From Dissophora ornata (taxonomy: Eukaryota > Mortierellomycota > Mortierellomycetes > Mortierellales > Mortierellaceae): a DNA stretch of 10,143 nt. The position numbers and the translations under genes are program-made. The notes beneath the pieces are model-generated. The model saw nothing but the letters and a program-made list of their open reading frames with translations, had not been told where the DNA came from and searched no databases. Shown here one piece after another: positions 1 through 8,309 of this stretch. Location: positions 1-10,143 of the forward strand of contig MU617590.1 in NCBI GenBank assembly GCA_025201705.1. The letters run 5' to 3'. Position 1 is the stretch's first letter. Each line of letters starts with the position of its first letter.

Positions 1-112
1 AAAAAAAAAAAAAAAGGACGCGTTTTGGACAATTGACGCAGAGATCCTTACAAACAGGGCAGAGGTACACCTACCACATAAAAAATAAAAACTCTCCTTT
101 TTTCCGGTACAG

Positions 113-303
113 TATACTGTATTGAGGAAGGTAATGACGTCCCGACAGACTATTTCCGCATGCGCATTACGAACGCTGTTCAGAATTTTGAGACAACATT
201 GATCGAGCTCTGCAACGGCACAGCGCTCTACATGAAGTCTACGGTTCATTTCTTTGTCGCGAACTACAGGGCTAATAAGAATATGATCAAGAATCACCTC
301 TGA
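113..303 (+). CDS. 3'-terminal exon of an unidentified protein-coding gene (partial, enters from the left)
   Basis: A frame ending at TGA 301-303 is open from just after a good 3' splice site: a pyrimidine-rich tract at about 91-105 followed by TACAG ending at 112. In the same frame a TAA lies upstream at 79-81, so the exon must begin after it. It encodes about 63 residues, running YCIEEGNDVPTDYF... and ending ...ANKNMIKNHL, a normal mix of hydrophobic and charged residues with no low complexity. By my count about 63% of third codon positions are G or C, and codons such as CTC, AAG, GTC and ATC dominate, as in the two well-supported genes here. An open frame on the opposite strand has poorer codon use. 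The gene is convergent with the START gene. I do not recognise the family and assign no function. The coding call rests on frame, splice site and codon use only. Confidence 0.55.
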
Positions 304-696
304 TCCGTTAAGAACTGGGTACGGGCTTTTTTAGGTGGCCCCATATTCGACATTTGGCAAACTTTACAACAAAAGAGAGCATTTATGCACAGATGAGCAG
401 TAAAATGTAGACAATGATACAATATGTTTCTCTTCCGCAGCAATAGACACTACCGACCGATGCCTTGTCTCCGTTTTTTTTTTAATTGCGTGATTTGAAA
501 AACAATGCAACGAGACACAAGGTACGTCAACAAAAAAATAATTGCCAAAGAAAATCCGTAGAAAAAAAAGAGGATATTATTATGATGATTATTATTATGA
601 TGACTAGGAAACTAGATTTACACAACGACGACGTGTTGTTGTTGTTGTTTGCCCTGTCGTGGCGCAGATACAACCTTTGGTTTTGTTTGCTTGTTT
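304..696. other. Convergent intergenic spacer with simple repeats
   Basis: This AT-rich spacer separates the 3' end of the left-hand gene from the 3' end of the START gene, so it should hold both 3' UTRs. It contains homopolymer runs (T at about 475-483, A at 533-538 and 562-569), an imperfect ATT/ATG trinucleotide repeat at about 571-603 and a short TTG repeat at about 634-648. I see no canonical AATAAA signal for either gene and no convincing coding frame. Confidence 0.6.
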
Positions 697-3600
697 TTAC
701 GTAAGCAAGGATGCCAAACGACCAGCGTAATAAACCAGCAACATCAACACAATCGCAGCCTTGACCTCCACTGGGGTCTCTTCCACAACCAATCGCACTC
801 CGTACTCGAACGTCCTCATCGTCGCTCCGACCATCTTCCTCTGCTCCTCCTTCTCCTTCTGCTCCACCACCGATGAAGACGAAGGCCACGATCCGGCACT
901 TGCGAGCACAAGAGCCAGCTCGAGCTCATCGTCCGACAACGCCGCCAACTCATCATTGGCCTCCACAAACTCGGCTTCATCACTCTCGTACTCAGAACCG
1001 CTCTCCACTACTGCCTGGTACTCCTGCAGAGCTGCTAGAGCAGACACAACCTGGACAGAATGTTCCTTGGCCAGATTAGGTGCGTTGCCGCTGCTGTTAA
1101 CCTTCATGAGGTTGTCCAGAGGGCTGTCATCAACTGAGGACGACTTGTCAATCGTGTCCAACGAGAACGTCACACGGCGAACGCCGCCAAGGGAAGCGGA
1201 GGATGCGCTGCTCTTCAGACTGCTCGTCGGTTGGAATGTCGTGGTCGAAGCTGGCGCGGGAGAAGTCATTGACGGTCCACGAGCGAACGCCACAACCATG
1301 GGCGAGGGCGAGGGCATAGGCGTCGAGGTTGGTGAAGCCTGCAAGCTCAACAAGGAGGATCCAATGATATCCTCCGCCATCTCCTTGGACGACAAGCTAG
1401 GTACATCAAGAGACTTTCCACTGGCGCTCACGACAGAGACAGTTTCCGTCTTGGATGCTGCTGCTGCTGCTGCGACAATCGTCGTGTTACCTTCCGGCGC
1501 AGAAGGCTCTTCCTTAACAGCTGCTGTTGAGTTGGCGTTCTCGAAAAGGACGTTCGAGATGCTCTCCATGGGTGAGATAGGAGGAGAAATGACAGCGCTT
1601 ATTCTCTTAGATTCGGTGGGGGAAGATGGTTCTTCTCCAGTTGCCGCCGTGGAGGGTGCGTGGGGCACATGGAAGATGCCCAAGGTTGGACTTCCCAATG
1701 GCGATATGGACGACGAGACTGATCGTGGGCTCGTCGTCTCTGCAGCATTTGCGATCGCCGCAGACGTGTTGGTTGGCAGTGGTGGTGCGTCTATTGGTGC
1801 GAGATATGGCGAAATCGGGATCGAGTACCTCGTCAAAGAGCTCGAACGGCGAGGCAGTGGTGGAGGAGGTGTACCGGCAGGAAGTGTAACAATGCTGCGA
1901 GGCGTGCGACTGCGAGATCGGCTCCTATCTGAGCCCTGCGAGGCCTTCGAGGTAACGGAGGCCTGTGAGTCCGGTCGGGTTGAAGAGGCACCAAAGGCAT
2001 TTGCTTGAGGGGTCGCATAGCTGGCGCTCCTTCGCTTGCGGCTGGAAGGGGATGATTGCTGCATATCCAAATCAATATCACTCTGCTTGGAGCCATCCTG
2101 GAAGTGGCTGTCGGCAATAGCGGCTGCTTCTTCAGCCTCTTGCTGCTTCTGCTCCTCCGTGGGCTCTGGTTCAATCGTGTTCTGGCCCTTTCTTGAGACC
2201 TGGGCAATGATGCTCTGGCCTTCATGATCCAAGGTCGTCCAGACCCGAACACCTCCGAAATCTGGCGCCATCTCAACCCTGACTGAAGGATCATCAGGCT
2301 TGATAAAGAAGTCGTATCCTTCCTTATAAACCTTGCGACCGATACGGACTTCAGACCAGCCGGGTGCAGCCTTGTAGCAAAGCTCATAGAAGCCTGTCTT
2401 TGGATCAAAGGTATCAAGGAGTCTCGTGCCAGAGATATGCGAGGCGAATGGTGGGTAGCCAGACTTGTTGATGAATTGGTTCAGGCGCGGGACGGCTGTG
2501 GTCATGCTCGAGGTCATGGACTTGACCACGGATGAAGGCAGGCTTCCTCGAATATCGATCTGGATCACAAAGGTCACGTTCACAGAAACAGTGTTGCCTT
2601 GGCCATCAAATGTAGGGCGCAGGGACCAACCTGACAGCTCGAGCATGGCGCGAATGCGGCCAGGGTCTTCAGGGATCGTTGGGTCAAGGACAGAGGTCGA
2701 GACGTTGTACAGTGCTGATGTCAGAGGATCTCTATCAATGATCGTTACTCCGGCCAGATCGCGACCACTGTAAAAGGCGCAGTAGAAATGGAAAATCAGT
2801 TAACATGCATGAATATAAAAAAGTTGGGGCAACATCGACAAGAACTAAAGCTTACGTTAAGGAGCCGATACCGCGCAGGGTAATGTGGAAGAGATACTCA
2901 TTGTGGTTAAAGGTCTCTGCGATCGACATGTTCTCGAACCTCTCGTCCCAGACTTGTCTGCAGCCAGATGACTCGATTGCAGCGTTGATTTGCTCGACTG
3001 TCCAACCGCCCGTGATCGTGCCCTCACCTCGGAGCATAGGCAGACCAGCTCCAGAGATAACTCTGGAATAGCTCTTGAACCCATTTTCGCTAGAAATGGC
3101 TCTCCAGCGATCTTCGGGACTTGATGCCAAAACCTTGAACATGGCCAGAGCCTTGCGTGCAGTTTCCGAGTGCCTGTGAGGCAGCACCATCATGGGTGTA
3201 AACGTGGTTGAGGACCGGTTCGAATCCAGACTGGGGGCTGTCGAGTGACGCTTCATGGCTGTCGTCATTGTGCCATTGGGTCCCGAAGGGCGGGTCAAGG
3301 ACTGCAATGAGACGTTGGGGTTACCGCGAATAGGGACCGCATTACTGTGTCGAGGCACAAATCCTGTCGTTCCACGGCTCAGAAGAGTGCTATGGCGGCG
3401 GGCTTGCATCATCGCCGAAGGGGACTGCATCGCCGGAGGGGGAGAGGACTTCATGGTAAGCGAAGCCATCGCCAAAGAGCTTGGCCGCGAGGTCGTGTCA
3501 ACATCTCCCGGAGTTGATTTTGGTGTTCGGGGTACGATCTTGACTTCGGGCAGTGTAATATCCGAATCCGAGGTGCCATCGATAATTGAAGCAGGAGGAG

Positions 3601-5723
3601 TGAGTGGCGGTGTGTTGAGCGTAATCAGTTCTGAAGACTCTGGTACTGTAAGCTGGTTGCTTCCAGAGCTCTTCATGGCCCTCGCCTCCGATTTGGGAGC
3701 AACAACTGGAATCGATACACGTTTCGTGGACAGAGGTTTTCGGACCTCGGGTTCAGAAATGGCTGTACGCGAGACGTTTGATGGAGCACGCTTCCGTTCT
3801 GGTGACCTCTCGGGGATCTTCTCTGGCTTCCGCTGCTCTGGCGTTGTTGTCGTCTGCTGAGGTTTCGCAAGCGATACCTGGGAGCGAGCCTTTGCATTTG
3901 GCGCTGGTACTTCGTCCTTCTTTTGTGAGCCTTCAAAGATACTGCCCTGTCCAAAGAGAAGAGAAGAGTCTCCAAAGAGAGCTGATTCATCCATGAACGA
4001 ATTGCTATCCAAAAACTCTTGGCTGAACAATGACGACGTCGGTGCCCTTTCTTTGCCCGAGCTCCTCGGCTTCTGTGGAAGCTGTCGCTCCCTCCTCGGG
4101 ACTGGCGGCTCCTCCTCGGCGGACTCGGCTGCACTATCATTGAAATGACTCAGGTCGTATCTCGACTTAATAGGTGCCAGTGGTGCGAGGAAAGCAGACC
4201 CCGAAGGCTCATCCTCATCGTCCGATTCTGGGGGCAACATGAGTCGCTCCGGCTTGATGGGTTCACTGAGACTGCGAGGGCGACTATTCGTATGGGTATT
4301 GCCCCCACCCAAGGTTGGTGAGCCATTCTTCTTGAGGTATGTCTCAATAGTGGCAATGACCATGGCTCGCTTCGCCAGGGAGCGCTTAGCGATGAATCTT
4401 GGTAGCCTGTTCAGAAGATCCGTGTGGATAACATATGTGATCTTGGTGATTGGAGGGTTGGAGGGCAGTGGCTGAATGACCCAGCCTGCAAGGAAGACCT
4501 CTGCCCTTACTTTCCCTGACACCCTTGGGATCTTGACAGAGTCAACAGAGCAGGCTGCAGAGTAGATGGTTCCGTCTGCATCAATGTGTATCCGTTCTAC
4601 CATTGAAAGATCGCGTGGTCTGTGGAGAGAAGAGCGAAAGCATAGAGACTTCTGGTTAACTAAAGGAGCTGCAGGGTGACACAGGAGAACATGGTGATAC
4701 AATGGAACATAGCGATAGGCGAATACGATACTTACTTTGATGAGATTGTGCCTTTCATAACCATGTACATGAGGGATGTTGCATCGTCGTAGGTCTCGAT
4801 GTTGCTGAACTCATCATACCAATCGCTACAAACAGTGTTACAATAAGGATGAAAGGTCATTAATATCGATGGAGGGACAAAGAATACACTTTCAATGCTT
4901 CTCTGTCGATCTGGCAGTGCGCAGTGCGCAGTCCAAAAGTCCAGAACGATCGGAGTACACAACACCAGTGCACCACGATTTCTGCATTTGGTCATCAATC
5001 TGTCGCGTCCCTCTCCCACCAATCAGACTGTCGTCCATTCCATCCCTCCGGGACGAGAAATACCGTCTATCAATATACTTACTCCCACAGCTTTCTGACG
5101 GCAATAATCGAGAACACCTCCTGAGCCTTGAACCCTCGGATGACGTGCTCTCCTTTGAACGCAGGGAACTTGCTATCACCATGGCTCGGTATCGTTGCTG
5201 GGCTCGTTGATTGGTATACAATGCAACCCGACTTGTGCTTGTCAACCTTCTTCCACCCGTCAGGGCCCGACGCAGCCTTCAGCAACTCTACGGCCTGCAT
5301 CGACTGCTCCAGGTGATACTCCTTTGTCCGCTTCTGAGGATCAGGTGTATAGAATTGGGATCGGAGATTTTCCATCTGGCTGTAGGGGTTGTCGGATTCG
5401 TCGCCACTCTGTGGGTATTCAAAGGCAGGGGTAGCATGGGTAATTTTGTTGATGATATTTTTGTGGGCATTGTATGCATTGTTGCTGTTGTTGTTGATGT
5501 GGTGATTTTGGACGGGGGGCAAAAGATGGTTGTTCTGAGGTGGGGGGGTATGGCTCAGGTTGTTGAGTTGAGCCTGGCTCTTGTTCATTGTCTTTTTGTG
5601 GTGCTGCTCCAGCCATTCGAGGGGCTCCTCGCCGAGGACCTCGGAGGCCGGGTCGGCAACGGCCGCTGGGAAGCCCGGGCCGCCCTGTACCCCCCTCATC
5701 TTCTTTTTCTTTAATGCGAACAT
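697..5723 (-). CDS. Tandem START-domain protein with FFAT-like motif and C-terminal membrane tail; putative lipid-transfer/contact-site protein
   Basis: Four exons, 5723-5083, 4825-4736, 4619-2856 and 2767-697, join in phase to 1521 residues. The start is the ATG at 5723-5721 in a strong context (ATCCACCATG); further upstream in frame there is only a GTG. Visible layout: a disordered Asn/Gln/Pro-rich N-terminus (1-130); START domain 1 (about 135-343) with the RKLWD hallmark at 210-214, a conserved IETYDDATSLMYMVMKG block and PRDLSMVERI; a Ser/Pro-rich linker (345-725) with RSLSEP (359-364) and PPVPRR/RQLPQKP (415-428); START domain 2 (about 728-938) with QVWDERFE; a beta-rich segment (about 942-1027); a disordered Ser/Ala-rich region; an acidic stretch with EFVEAND (1431-1437); and a hydrophobic tail (about 1502-1520). 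START domains hold a single lipid in a closed cavity and shuttle it between membranes. Cargo and organelle cannot be read from sequence. The START identity is secure; the tethering role is inference. A weak donor-like GTAAAA overlaps the stop, so a further exon is possible but not needed. Confidence 0.9.
700..759 (-). other. C-terminal hydrophobic tail (candidate tail anchor) of the START protein
   Basis: The last about 20 residues (1502-1521) are AAIVLMLLVYYAGRLASLLT, just after a charged stretch (VVEETPVEVK). No other strongly hydrophobic segment and no signal peptide is visible, so the protein would be held by its C-terminus with nearly everything in the cytosol. One Arg interrupts the segment, leaving a 13-residue uncharged core. 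It may therefore be a short, moderately hydrophobic tail anchor, or an amphipathic membrane-binding helix. The organelle cannot be assigned. Confidence 0.55.
952..972 (-). other. FFAT-like VAP-binding motif (EFVEAND) in the START protein
   Basis: Residues 1431-1437 read E-F-V-E-A-N-D. The FFAT consensus is E-F-F-D-A-x-E, preceded by an acidic tract. Here positions 1, 2 and 5 match exactly, 4 and 7 are conservative (E for D, D for E), 6 is free and 3 differs (V for F). The eight residues before it, SEYESDEA, are acidic, as in known FFAT motifs. FFAT motifs bind the MSP domain of the ER proteins VAP/Scs2. The motif is visible; binding is inference. Confidence 0.5.
2768..2855 (-). other. START gene intron 3 (88 bp)
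   Basis: The donor is GTAAGC from 2855 and the acceptor TTTTACAG ends at 2768, with a TTAACTGAT branch-like sequence. Joining completes a Thr codon and reads ...RGIGSLT-GRDLAGVTI..., which keeps START domain 2 continuous. Read through, the frame would stop inside the donor. Confidence 0.9.
4620..4735 (-). other. START gene intron 2 (116 bp)
   Basis: The donor is GTAAGT from 4735 and the acceptor CTCTCCACAG ends at 4620; a TTAAC branch-like site lies inside. Joining completes a Lys codon and reads ...GTISSK-PRDLSMVERI..., continuous through START domain 1. Confidence 0.9.
4826..5082 (-). other. START gene intron 1 (257 bp)
   Basis: The donor is GTAAGT from 5082 and the acceptor TTTGTAG ends at 4826; a TAAC branch-like site lies just upstream of the acceptor. 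Splicing joins ...CTGTGGGA to CGATTGG..., giving the START hallmark RKLWDDWYDEF. Without removal, the frame stops at once (GAG TAA). Confidence 0.9.
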
Positions 5724-6000
5724 GGTGGATGATCTACGTGTGCGAGTGCTTTGAGGAAGCACTCAAGGTCTTTTGTGGATGAGAAGAGGGAGGAGAAATG
5801 AGATATGAAAAAAGAGGTAGAGCGTGTGGAATGTAGGAATACCAGAAGAACAAACTGAAGCCAGAAGGAGAAAAAAAAAAAGAAAGAGGCGAGAGCAATT
5901 ATGGAGTTGGTGAGCGAAGAAGAGAGTCTGGATGTGCTCAAATAATCGAAGCTGCACAACACACGAGGCAGGTTCACCAGCTAATTATAACCAATTATCC
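5724..6000 (-). promoter_or_regulatory. START gene promoter and pyrimidine-rich leader
   Basis: On the gene strand the 230 bp upstream of the ATG is rich in C and T, including an A/T homopolymer at about 5871-5880. This is typical of fungal leaders. About 260 bp upstream is a TATA-like TTATAATTAG (5990-5981), with a CCAAT box reading on the + strand at 5991-5995. The transcription start is not determined. Confidence 0.45.
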
Positions 6001-6720
6001 AGCTTAGGGTAATGGGTGCAATGGGTTGGAGAAAAGAGGATGTTTACGGGATATGTGGAGTGAAAGTGATTAGTTTTCGCCAGGGGTAAAAGGTAGCGTA
6101 AGAAAAAGTGAGAAGGGTATAATAATTAAATATAATGGTTGAACTCAGTGCGAACACGAGAAAGGAGGTTCTTGGCGATGCTGGCTGTGTCGTGGGTGCA
6201 TGGTCTTCCTGAATGAATGAAGGACTGGATGAACACGACAGATGCAAGTGCAAACAGTATGGGGAAAAGGCGAGAGGCTGGGAGTAAAGCCGTTATTAAA
6301 GGGATGCCTTCTTATTTTTTTGTTCGAGAGAGAGAGAGAGAGGGAGGGAGAGATGTATCGCGTGCGTCTGCTTTTGTGTCGCGTTGTTTGTACGCAAGGC
6401 AGGATGAAGGAAAACAAGGGATGGAAGGGGAAAGAGGGCGATGAGGGTGAGGGAAAGTGAGATGCAGGTTCCAGGAAAAGGAATGAGGAATGGGACGTTA
6501 CAAAGGAGAGAGAAAAAAAATACGCCCTGCTGCAGGAAACGAAAGGTTTGGGCAGGATAGATGGCCGGAAAGATGAAGGGGGAGGGCGCGCGAGAGAGAG
6601 GCAGAGAAAGAGGGCGAAAGGCGCGAGAGATGCAGGCGGCTAGGATGGAGGCTCGTGGGCAAGAAGAGAAAAGAGACAAAAAGGAGAGAGAAAACATATC
6701 TGCCAACCGACAAAAACAAC
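5761..6720. repeat. Long purine-biased tract with GA microsatellite
   Basis: For nearly 1 kb the + strand is dominated by G and A, most strongly at about 6400-6690. It contains an uninterrupted GA repeat at 6326-6342 that continues as GGGAGGGAGAGA to about 6353. No coding frame here has normal composition. The translated fragments are Arg/Glu/Gly- or Leu/Ser/Phe-rich, as expected from a biased tract. It lies upstream of the START gene, so it may be part of its promoter or a long leader. Confidence 0.6.
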
Positions 6721-8309
6721 AAACGCAATCAGCAAACAGCGCAAACAGTGTTCATTAAAGTGCCCCCGCCGGAGAAAATACGGTTCGCGTGCTCAGAACC
6801 TGTGCAACATTGGTACCAAAACTGAGGCGGGAAAGACAAACAAGGATATGGCTACTTGTGTACATGGTTGCAAGGATACACGGTGGCCTTTGTCACCTTC
6901 ATTGCCTGACCCTGCTGTAATTGACACTGACCTTTCCAACCATCAATGCTCCCTCCTTGCCGTTACTGCTGACGATAGAGCTATCCCCCGAACCTCTCGC
7001 CCGGGATCTCTCTTTCTCTCAGCGCGTCCAGAGCTGCAAGAGATATCTCGTCAATGCTCTGTCCTTCGCTCACATCGGACGAATTTGCGCCCACATTCAA
7101 TGCACCATTTTATTGCGCTTATTGCCTATTCAGTTCTTGTATTCAAAGGCATCGGAGGAATACCCTGGCATCTGTAGACGACACGCTATCTTTCTTAAAT
7201 AATCAATGTCGCTGTGGACTTGCCCACCCTAAAAAATCACTAACATTTCATCTCGATCTAATTCCAAGGAGTGCAGACAGACAAACAGACAATACAAACG
7301 AAACCTTCTGTTGGATAACTCTGGTTGGTTAGTGCAACTAGGCCATCTGGGGCATGGCAGAGATGAAGATGGCTTTCTGTGCCCTGGTGGGATAGATGAA
7401 ACAGCCATGCGATGCAGTTTTAGTCCGCATGAATGAAAACATCCCATTCATCTACACATGTTTAGTGTGCCATTTTGTAGATGTTTGATATGCAGTCAAA
7501 AACTCTAATAAATGAGATTGAGAGCACAAAACATTTTTTTTGCAGCTCTCGTTGCACTTCTAGGCTCGCGGATTGCCTGTGTGTTCCCAACTCAGCAACA
7601 GCGCACCCTCCCGGCAAAGATGAGCCAGTTGCCGGCACTGAGGGACGTCTGTAGGGCGTGAAGTCTGACAGTAGAGTCCCAGCCAGGAAGTCGCACAACA
7701 TGTGAGCTCTTTATTTCGTGCAGCCAGAGCAGGGTTGCCAATTAACCATGGCTCTGAGTTAGTGTATAAAAAGCAGGAGAGCCGTTTTATTTCCTGTGGT
7801 GTTACTTGAGGTACCAGAGAGAAATAAACGACCAAGTCGCACTAAAACGTGGGACCTTTTTTTGACATGGTAAAAAGTCCCAGCTCTGCAGCGCTGGTGT
7901 AAAAGCAGCCTTTAGGTTGCGCAAAAATAGCTGGAGCGTGCAGTGAGTTTGCGGCGTAGAAATGAAACGCATGAAGGTCCGCCGGCTTCCCGTCTCTCGG
8001 GATTCATTGTAATTGTGCCGATCCATCGATTCGGTCTCACGAGAACTGTACGTCCACTCGCACGTGGCTCCACCGTTCATTCATTCTTTCTATGCAGCGC
8101 AGACTGCGTTCTTTATTACAGTGATGGTGATGATGGACAGGATAATAGTGGCAACATGAACGACAGGGAAAATAGATAAAAATGTGCGTCTATAACTACT
8201 TTTGGGCGGATGATATGATACGTGGCAGGGAACAAGAAAAGAAACAGAAAAATATAAAAGGGTAATAGCAAGCAATAAACGCGCTATGTGTGTCTAACAG
8301 GCGCATGTT
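6721..8309. other. Intergenic region without a convincing gene
   Basis: Frames up to about 109 codons occur on both strands, but none shows a recognisable domain, and reading on one strand does not continue across plausible introns. Local items: a perfect 7-bp inverted repeat ATGAATG/CATTCAT at about 7432-7450; a TATAAAAA box on the + strand at 7765-7772; an imperfect hairpin GGGACC(T7)...TAAAAAGTCCC at 7851-7881; and a CACGTGG E-box at 8061-8067. The part nearest 8309 should hold the OXA1 3' UTR. I see no tRNA or rRNA. Confidence 0.5.
8112..8117 (-). terminator. Candidate OXA1 polyadenylation signal AATAAA
   Basis: The - strand carries AATAAA here, about 195 bp after the OXA1 stop codon. 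It is the first canonical signal met downstream on that strand. Fungal poly(A) signals are loose, so this is a candidate only. Confidence 0.35.

Noticed and set aside
1..252. Open frame on the - strand, running off the left edge from an ATG at about 252
   Set aside because: Only about 40% of third positions are G or C by my count, and it uses codons rare in the two sure genes (ATA, GTA, TGT, AGA). The overlapping + strand frame has a proper splice acceptor, stop and codon use.
761..2008. 415-codon open frame on the + strand opposite the last START exon
   Set aside because: It is antisense to a well-supported exon whose Ser/Ala/Pro-rich codons leave few stops on the other strand. The translation has no domain-like pattern and the exon beneath is fixed by splicing in phase with START 2.
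3217..3227. GGTTCGAATCC, a perfect tRNA B-box / T-loop sequence
   Set aside because: It lies inside the START gene coding exon, and I see no matching acceptor stem or A box around it. It is a chance match.
5724..5762. N-terminal extension of the START protein from an upstream in-frame codon
   Set aside because: The upstream codon is GTG, which is not a normal start in a nuclear fungal gene. The ATG at 5723 has a strong context.
6848..7202. Overlapping + strand frames of 92-109 codons in the intergenic region
   Set aside because: Several frames are open over the same stretch, none shows a recognisable domain or good codon use, and no flanking exons can be joined.
7560..7835. 91-codon frame on the - strand between the two genes
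   Set aside because: It is rich in Cys and Trp with no pattern, has no good start context, and has no splice-linked neighbours.
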